Source of the DNA: Actinomycetota bacterium | Lineage (GTDB): Bacteria > Actinomycetota > Acidimicrobiia > Acidimicrobiales > Ilumatobacteraceae | Length of the DNA: 10,372 nucleotides | Assembly (NCBI GenBank): GCA_005793785.1 | Contig: SXPW01000015.1 | Coordinates: 1-10,372, forward strand | Reading direction: 5' to 3' | Shown here: one piece after another, positions 6,193 to 10,372 of the stretch | Layout: the number at the start of each line of letters is the position of its first letter | How positions within the stretch are numbered: position 1 is the stretch's first letter | Translations under genes and position numbers: made by a program | The notes under the pieces: generated by a model | The model's database searches: none | Seen by the model: the letters and a program-made list of their open reading frames with translations, nothing else | Told to the model about the DNA's origin: nothing

Positions 6193-7611
6193 CTATGCCG
6201 AGGTGACGGCAATCCGGGTGCGATGCACGGGCAACGCGGTTACTTCGACGAACCGACCAGCCAGGTGGAAGCGGGCCGCGTCGACGATCTCGACCCGCGC
6301 ATAGGTTCCGACTCGCAACTGTTCGTCGGACGAGAAGTGCACCAATTTGTTCTGGCGCGTGCGTCCGGTGAGGTGCGCCGGATTGCGTTTGCTGTTGCCT
6401 TCCACCACGACTTCCTCGATTCGACCGATGCGCCCCCGATGCTTGAGCACGGCACTGCGATCGAGCACCACCTTCAATCGCTCGTACCGCTCGCCAACCT
6501 CGGCAGGGTCGCAGAAATCGTCCACCATGGCGGCGGCGGCAGTGCCTTCGCGGGGCGAGAAGATGAAGAGGTAGGCCGAGTCGAATTCTGCGGCGGCGGC
6601 AACCTCCATCGTTCGCTGGAAATCGCCCTCGGTTTCGCCCGGGAATCCCACGATGATGTCGGTGGTGACCGCCAGGTCGGGAATGGTCCGGCGCGCCTCC
6701 GCCAACCGGTCGAGGTAACGCTCGGCCGTGTAGCCACGATGCATCGCCGCGAGTACGCGGTCACTCCCCGCCTGCAACGGGTAGTGCAGGTGCTCGCACA
6801 CCGCCGCGGTTTCTGCCATTGCCAGCAGCGTGTCCTCGCGCATGTCCTTGGGGTGGGGGCTCATGTAGCGCACCCGCCGCACCCCGGGAACCGCGCCGAC
6901 CTCGCGCAAGAGGGCTGCGAATTGCGGTGCGATTCGCACGGTGTCGTCACCTGCTCGCCGACTGGCCAGAGCCAGGTCGCGTCCGTAGGAGTTCACGTTT
7001 TGGCCGAGGAGGAAGATCTCCGTCACGCCACCGGCCGCAAGGGAGCGAACTTCACCCAGAACGTCGTCGATCGGTCGACTGATTTCCTTTCCCCGAACGG
7101 CCGGGACGATGCAGTACGCGCAGGTGTTGTCGCACCCGATTTGGATGGTCACCCAACTGCGATACGACGTCTCGCGTCTCACGGGCAATGCCGACGGAAA
7201 CAACGCATAGTCGTCGACGATGGCTTCGTCGAGGATTTCCGTGACGCCACCGCTCTCGCTCGACTGGTGGAGCAATTCGGCAGCGCGATGAACGTTGTGG
7301 GTCCCCATCACCACGTCCACCCAGGGGGCCCGGGTCCGAACGCTCTCGCGATCCTTCTGGGCCAGACAGCCCGCAACCACGATCTGTCGGTTCGGGTCGG
7401 CATCCTTCCATTTCTTCAAGGTGCCGAGCGTGCCGTACAACTTCATGTCGGCGTTCTCCCGAATGCAGCAGGTATTCAACACCACCACGTCGGCGAGTCC
7501 CTCGTCGGCGACGGGTTCGAGACCGTCATGTTCGAGCAGACCGGCGATGCGCTCGGAATCGTGCTCGTTCATCTGGCAGCCGAACGTGCGCACCACGTAT
7601 CGACGAGTCAC
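6193..7611 (-). CDS. miaB: tRNA-2-methylthio-N6-dimethylallyladenosine synthase MiaB
   Basis: A 472-residue radical-SAM methylthiotransferase that adds a methylthio group to C2 of i6A37 in tRNA. The N-terminal domain holds the auxiliary [4Fe-4S] cluster ligands Cys12, Cys48 and Cys82 (FGCQMNE, NTCC, GCLAQ). The radical-SAM ligands Cys160, Cys164 and Cys167 are in GCDNTCAYC. A C-terminal TRAM domain (about 398-458) should bind tRNA. The start is taken as GTG at 7611 (MTRRYVVRTFGCQMNEHDSE), because MiaB proteins begin with this R-x-[YF]-x-[IV]-x-T-[FY]-GC segment. The frame stays open to 7869 but there overlaps the preceding dehydrogenase gene. The 62-bp gap to that gene has no clear ribosome site. 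Confidence 0.96.
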   Translation of the reverse strand: MTRRYVVRTFGCQMNEHDSERIAGLLEHDGLEPVADEGLADVVVLNTCCIRENADMKLYGTLGTLKKWKDADPNRQIVVAGCLAQKDRESVRTRAPWVDVVMGTHNVHRAAELLHQSSESGGVTEILDEAIVDDYALFPSALPVRRETSYRSWVTIQIGCDNTCAYCIVPAVRGKEISRPIDDVLGEVRSLAAGGVTEIFLLGQNVNSYGRDLALASRRAGDDTVRIAPQFAALLREVGAVPGVRRVRYMSPHPKDMREDTLLAMAETAAVCEHLHYPLQAGSDRVLAAMHRGYTAERYLDRLAEARRTIPDLAVTTDIIVGFPGETEGDFQRTMEVAAAAEFDSAYLFIFSPREGTAAAAMVDDFCDPAEVGERYERLKVVLDRSAVLKHRGRIGRIEEVVVEGNSKRNPAHLTGRTRQNKLVHFSSDEQLRVGTYARVEIVDAARFHLAGRFVEVTALPVHRTRIAVTSA

Positions 7612-7673
7612 AGCATCGTGAAGGCTACCGATGGACCGGTTGGCGCCAGCACGACGGCCCGATGCCTCGGCGG

Positions 7674-8948
7674 TTAAATCACCTGTCCGCGCATCAGGAA
7701 CGACTCGACCACTCGTCCAACCGACACGACGAATGCGGCCTCCCGAAGGTTGCACGAATAACGACGGGACGTCTCGTGAACGTTGTTGAACGCAGTTGCC
7801 ATGCGGAGGTCCAACTCGTCTCGGAAGCGTTCGATCGGCCAGCGGAATTCCTGGATGTTCTGCGTCCACTCGAAATAGCTACCGAGCACACCCCCGGCAT
7901 TGGCAAGGATGTCGGGAACGATCGTCACACCCCGCGCGTGGAGGTGCTGGTCGGCATTACCGACGATCGGCTGGTTTGCCGCCTCGATGATGAACGGGGC
8001 AACGATTCGCGACGCATTCTCGTCGTTGATCACTCCACCGAGGGCGGCTGGAATCAGCACGTCACACTCCATCTCCAATATCCGTGCCGGATCGGTCTGT
8101 TCGTATCGACCGAAGAGTTCGCTGACGCTCGTCGCAAGCACGTCCTCGGCGGTCAATCCCTTCGGCGCCACGACTGCACCTGTCACATCGCTGACTGCAA
8201 TCACCTTCATTCCACGTTCGATGGCGCTGACGATGGCGAATTTGCCGACGTTTCCGAAGCCCTGCACCACTACTCGGACTCCGGCCGCGTCACGATGGTG
8301 TGCTCGCAGCGCTGCCGCCGCAATCTGGATGACGCCGCGACCCGTGGCTTCCTCGCGACCGGGTGCACCGAACAATGCGATTGGTTTGCCGGTGACGCAC
8401 GCCGGTTGAAATCCCTCCAGACGGTGGAACTCGTCCATGAGCCATCCCATGGTTCGCGCGGTGGTACCCATGTCGGGCGCCGGAATGTCACGATGCGGAC
8501 CGAGGACGTGCACCATCGTTCGGGTCCAGCGACGAATCAACTCCTCGTGCTCGCGGTCGGAGAGTTGTCGCGGATCGACCGCGACGCCACCCTTGGCTCC
8601 TCCGAACGGCACGTCGATGAGTGCCGTTTTCCAAGTCATCAAACTCGCGAGCGCCCGCACGTCGTCGAGGTCGACGGTCTGATGGAATCGGATTCCGCCC
8701 TTTCGCGGACCGCGAGCCTGGGAGTGTTGCACGCGATATCCAGTGAGCACGTCGATTCGTCCGTCGTCTCGTCGCAACGGCAACGACACCACGACTTCTC
8801 GTTCGCAGGCCACGATTGCAGCGACGACATCGTCGGCGACCTCCAACATGGCGCTCGCGCGACGCACGAAGCGATTGACGTCCTCAAACGCAGAGTGGGC
8901 TGGGGCTGGAGTTGCTTGGACGCTTGGTGGCGTGGCGGTCATGCTCAT
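7674..8948 (-). CDS. Glutamate dehydrogenase family enzyme (Glu/Leu/Phe/Val dehydrogenase)
   Basis: A 424-residue protein, the usual length for NAD-type hexameric glutamate dehydrogenases. The N-terminal substrate domain shows Lys83 in GPRKGGIRFH, Lys107 and catalytic Lys119 in PFGGAKGGV, and catalytic Asp159 in DIPAPDMGT. The Rossmann domain carries GFGNVG (230-235) and EAANQP (322-327). The reaction is glutamate + NAD(P) to 2-oxoglutarate + ammonium. Glutamate is favoured by length and by the KGG lysine, but leucine or valine dehydrogenase is not excluded. An ATG two codons in is an alternative start. It heads the minus-strand run and diverges from corA. This position between recA and miaB is not part of the usual actinobacterial order. 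Confidence 0.9.
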   Translation of the reverse strand: MSMTATPPSVQATPAPAHSAFEDVNRFVRRASAMLEVADDVVAAIVACEREVVVSLPLRRDDGRIDVLTGYRVQHSQARGPRKGGIRFHQTVDLDDVRALASLMTWKTALIDVPFGGAKGGVAVDPRQLSDREHEELIRRWTRTMVHVLGPHRDIPAPDMGTTARTMGWLMDEFHRLEGFQPACVTGKPIALFGAPGREEATGRGVIQIAAAALRAHHRDAAGVRVVVQGFGNVGKFAIVSAIERGMKVIAVSDVTGAVVAPKGLTAEDVLATSVSELFGRYEQTDPARILEMECDVLIPAALGGVINDENASRIVAPFIIEAANQPIVGNADQHLHARGVTIVPDILANAGGVLGSYFEWTQNIQEFRWPIERFRDELDLRMATAFNNVHETSRRYSCNLREAAFVVSVGRVVESFLMRGQVI

Positions 8949-8954
8949 GTCGTG

Positions 8955-8960
8955 ACGGTA
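8955..8960 (-). promoter_or_regulatory. Possible -10 element of the glutamate dehydrogenase gene
   Basis: TACCGT on the minus strand ends 6 bp before the ATG, the TAnnnT-to-ATG spacing of a leaderless transcript. No good -35 is found at the right distance (a TTGACC at 8997-8992 is too far), and no ribosome site is visible. Weak support. The rest of the 131-bp divergent gap to corA shows nothing else definite. Confidence 0.3.
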
Positions 8961-9063
8961 ATGAGCGTGGGAACCATGGGGAAGGGCAATCGGTCAAGGT
9001 TCTCGTTGTATTCACCTCCACGTCGATTGTCGGACACGTACTCCACCCGTGAGGGGTAGCCAC

Positions 9064-9079
9064 TGGTACTCTCGCTGGC
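9064..9079 (+). promoter_or_regulatory. Possible extended -10 promoter of corA, leaderless
   Basis: TGG-TACTCT (9064-9072) is an extended -10 element. It ends 7 bp before the corA GTG, the same spacing as at lexA, and there is no Shine-Dalgarno site. A -35 is not evident, which the extended -10 could make up for. This also argues against a magnesium riboswitch in front of corA, since no leader would be left. Confidence 0.45.
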
Positions 9080-10054
9080 GTGCTCGTAGAGGACGCCGTT
9101 TACTCACAAGGTGAACGAAAGGCGCTCGACACGCCCGCGTTGCGCAACTCCCGGCCGGAGCAGTTCGTCAACGGCGAGTTCGAATGGTTGGGATTCGTCG
9201 ACCCGACGGATGCCGAGGTTGCGCCGTATGCCGAGCGACTCGGTATCGACCCACTCGCCATCGAGGATGCACTCTCCCAGTCGCAACGCGCCAAGGTCGA
9301 CCGCTACACCAGTCACTACAGCCTCACGGTGAAGACGATCGCCTACAACGAGGCCGAGCGAAGTATCGACGTCGGCGACGTGGCGTTGATCTTCTCCGAA
9401 CGATTCATCTTCACGGTGCGGCATGGCAGCATCCTTCCGCTGCGCGACGTGCGACGAGATCTCGAACTAACCCCGAATCGCCTGAAGGCCGGTCCCGCCG
9501 TCGTCGTGCACGAGTACCTCGATCGCGTCGTCGATGGATACATTCGCGCGCTCGACTCGCTGCAACGCGACGAGGATGAACTCGAAGACCTGGTGTTCCG
9601 CCACTCTCGCGACCTGCCGATCAGTCGTGCCTACATTCTGAAGCGCGAAATCCTGGAGTTTCGTCGGGCGGCCGTGCCGCTGGTGGACGCCTTCAACACG
9701 TTGATGCAGGGGTCGATCTCGACGATACCGACGTCGTTGATGCCGAAGCTGAAGGACGTCTACGACCATCTGCGTCGGGCCGTGGACGACATCGAACGGA
9801 TGAACGAGTTGATCGACGCCGCGCTGACGAGTTGTCTCAACCTCGCGCAGGTGCAACAAAACGCCGACATGCGACGAATATCGGCGTGGATTGCGCTGGC
9901 TGCAGTGCCGACGATGGTTGCGGGAATCTACGGGATGAATTTCGACCACATGCCGGAACTTCGCATGCGTGCTGCGTACTACATCGTGATCGGTTCGCTC
10001 GGGGTGTTCAGCGTCGGGCTGTTCTTCTACTTCCGACGCCGCGAATGGCTGTGA
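9080..10054 (+). CDS. corA: CorA-family divalent metal transporter
   Basis: A 324-residue CorA protein, a pentameric inner-membrane channel for Mg2+ (and Co2+ or Ni2+). The large cytoplasmic N-terminal domain (about 1-265) includes the long acidic and basic stalk helices (LQRDEDELEDLVFRHSR, 161-177). Two C-terminal membrane helices follow: TM1 about 267-284, ending in the signature GMN (285-287, context YGMNFDHMPEL), and TM2 about 298-317. The C-terminus is basic (FRRREWL), facing the cytoplasm. The GTG at 9080 is the start that gives normal family length and lies 7 bp after a possible -10. The gene diverges from the dehydrogenase and converges on recA, taking the place where recX often lies. 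Confidence 0.95.
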   Translation: MLVEDAVYSQGERKALDTPALRNSRPEQFVNGEFEWLGFVDPTDAEVAPYAERLGIDPLAIEDALSQSQRAKVDRYTSHYSLTVKTIAYNEAERSIDVGDVALIFSERFIFTVRHGSILPLRDVRRDLELTPNRLKAGPAVVVHEYLDRVVDGYIRALDSLQRDEDELEDLVFRHSRDLPISRAYILKREILEFRRAAVPLVDAFNTLMQGSISTIPTSLMPKLKDVYDHLRRAVDDIERMNELIDAALTSCLNLAQVQQNADMRRISAWIALAAVPTMVAGIYGMNFDHMPELRMRAAYYIVIGSLGVFSVGLFFYFRRREWL

Positions 10055-10076
10055 CGGGCCGCTCGCCCGTCACAGC
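10048..10076. terminator. Bidirectional hairpin between corA and recA
   Basis: A perfect 12-bp inverted repeat, GCTGTGACGGGC (10048-10059) and GCCCGTCACAGC (10065-10076), with a 5-nt loop. The corA TGA (10052-10054) lies in the left arm, and the recA stop is 10 bp beyond the right arm. No T-run follows on either strand. The strong stem and convergent placement make it a likely shared terminator or mRNA 3' end stabiliser. Confidence 0.75.
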
Positions 10077-10085
10077 ACGTCGCAA

Positions 10086-10372
10086 CTAGTCGAGTTCGAT
10101 CGGTTCTTCGTCGTCCTTGCTGAATCCGGCGGGAACCTCGACATTGGACTGCGCCATCGCCTTCTCGCGAACGCGAGCGGACATCTGCATCATGACGTCG
10201 GGGTTGTCGATGAGGAACTGCTTGGAGTTCTCGCGACCCTGACCGAGTTGTTCACCGTCGTAGGTGAACCACGCCCCGGACTTCTTGGCGATACCCATCT
10301 CGACGGCGAGGTCGAGCACCGAACCTTCGCGGCTGATGCCCTTGCCGTAGGTGATGTCGAACTCGGCCTGTC
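10086..10372 (-). CDS. recA: Recombinase RecA, C-terminal fragment (cut by window edge)
   Basis: The last 94 residues of RecA, entering from the right edge and ending at TAG 10088-10086. The fragment starts QAEFDITYGKGISREGS and continues through the KSGAWFTYDGEQLGQG segment to an acidic tail (KDDEEPIELD). This covers the end of the core and the C-terminal domain; the Walker motifs and DNA-binding loops lie outside. RecA drives homologous recombination and, on single-stranded DNA, triggers LexA self-cleavage. No intein or frameshift is seen in this part. The next gene downstream is convergent corA, so recX is not in its common place directly after recA. Confidence 0.97.
   Translation of the reverse strand, partial: QAEFDITYGKGISREGSVLDLAVEMGIAKKSGAWFTYDGEQLGQGRENSKQFLIDNPDVMMQMSARVREKAMAQSNVEVPAGFSKDDEEPIELD

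Noticed and set aside
6109..7677. Long plus-strand open frame (522 codons) opposite miaB
   Set aside because: It is antisense to a complete MiaB with all cluster cysteines. Long antisense frames are usual in high-GC coding DNA, and its product shows no known domain.
7612..7869. N-terminal extension of MiaB by 86 residues
   Set aside because: The extension overlaps the end of the dehydrogenase gene and does not resemble MiaB; the family N-terminus fits the GTG at 7611.
7662..9059. Long plus-strand open frame (465 codons) opposite the glutamate dehydrogenase
   Set aside because: It is antisense to a complete dehydrogenase, has low-complexity composition and no start signal, so it is a codon-bias shadow.
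8949..9079. Magnesium riboswitch before corA
   Set aside because: The gap is short, only weak 4-5 bp hairpins are seen, and the likely promoter leaves no leader.

Overview
This window looks like a chromosomal housekeeping segment from a high-GC actinobacterium. Three things support this: gene order (recA, miaB, miaA, dapF, hflX, lexA, LysM gene, nrdR, close to the order known from Mycobacterium and relatives), mycobacterial-type SOS boxes (cGAAC-N4-GTTCg), and frequent GTG starts with possible leaderless promoters. Class-level placement, possibly Acidimicrobiia, is only a guess from protein character. I see no phage, insertion sequence, CRISPR array, tRNA or rRNA.

Layout. The left part (1-1046, minus strand) is a run read right to left: a small membrane-anchored LysM protein, nrdR, then the first 39 codons of a molybdopterin oxidoreductase cut by the window edge. 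The 185-bp gap 1047-1231 is a divergent SOS control region with three good LexA sites and one weaker one. It lies between the LysM gene and lexA (1232-1882, plus). After lexA come three copies of a 40-bp-period hairpin repeat, the first of which contains the lexA stop codon. A long minus-strand run follows, in transcription order: glutamate dehydrogenase family gene (8948-7674), miaB, miaA, dapF, hflX and a dapC-like aminotransferase (ending 1973). Gaps in this run are 62, 2 and 21 bp, then a 4-bp overlap, then 28 bp. On the plus strand, corA (9080-10054) diverges from the dehydrogenase gene and converges on recA (minus, C-terminal 94 codons only, cut by the right edge). A perfect 12-bp hairpin separates corA from recA.

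How the genes work together. RecA and LexA are the sensor and repressor of the SOS response. The LysM gene has the layout of the SOS-induced division inhibitors (Mycobacterium Rv2719c/ChiZ, Corynebacterium DivS, Bacillus YneA). Because nrdR lies 37 bp behind it, ribonucleotide reductase control is probably tied to DNA damage too. MiaA and MiaB carry out successive steps of A37 tRNA modification. DapC and DapF are steps of the diaminopimelate/lysine pathway; DapC needs glutamate, which the dehydrogenase at the head of the run could supply. HflX is a ribosome-splitting GTPase and CorA a divalent-metal channel.

I did not find a clearly new system. The points most worth a second look are the SOS-box cluster, the tandem hairpin repeat made from the lexA 3' end, the possible SOS-linked oxidoreductase behind nrdR, and the missing recX beside recA.
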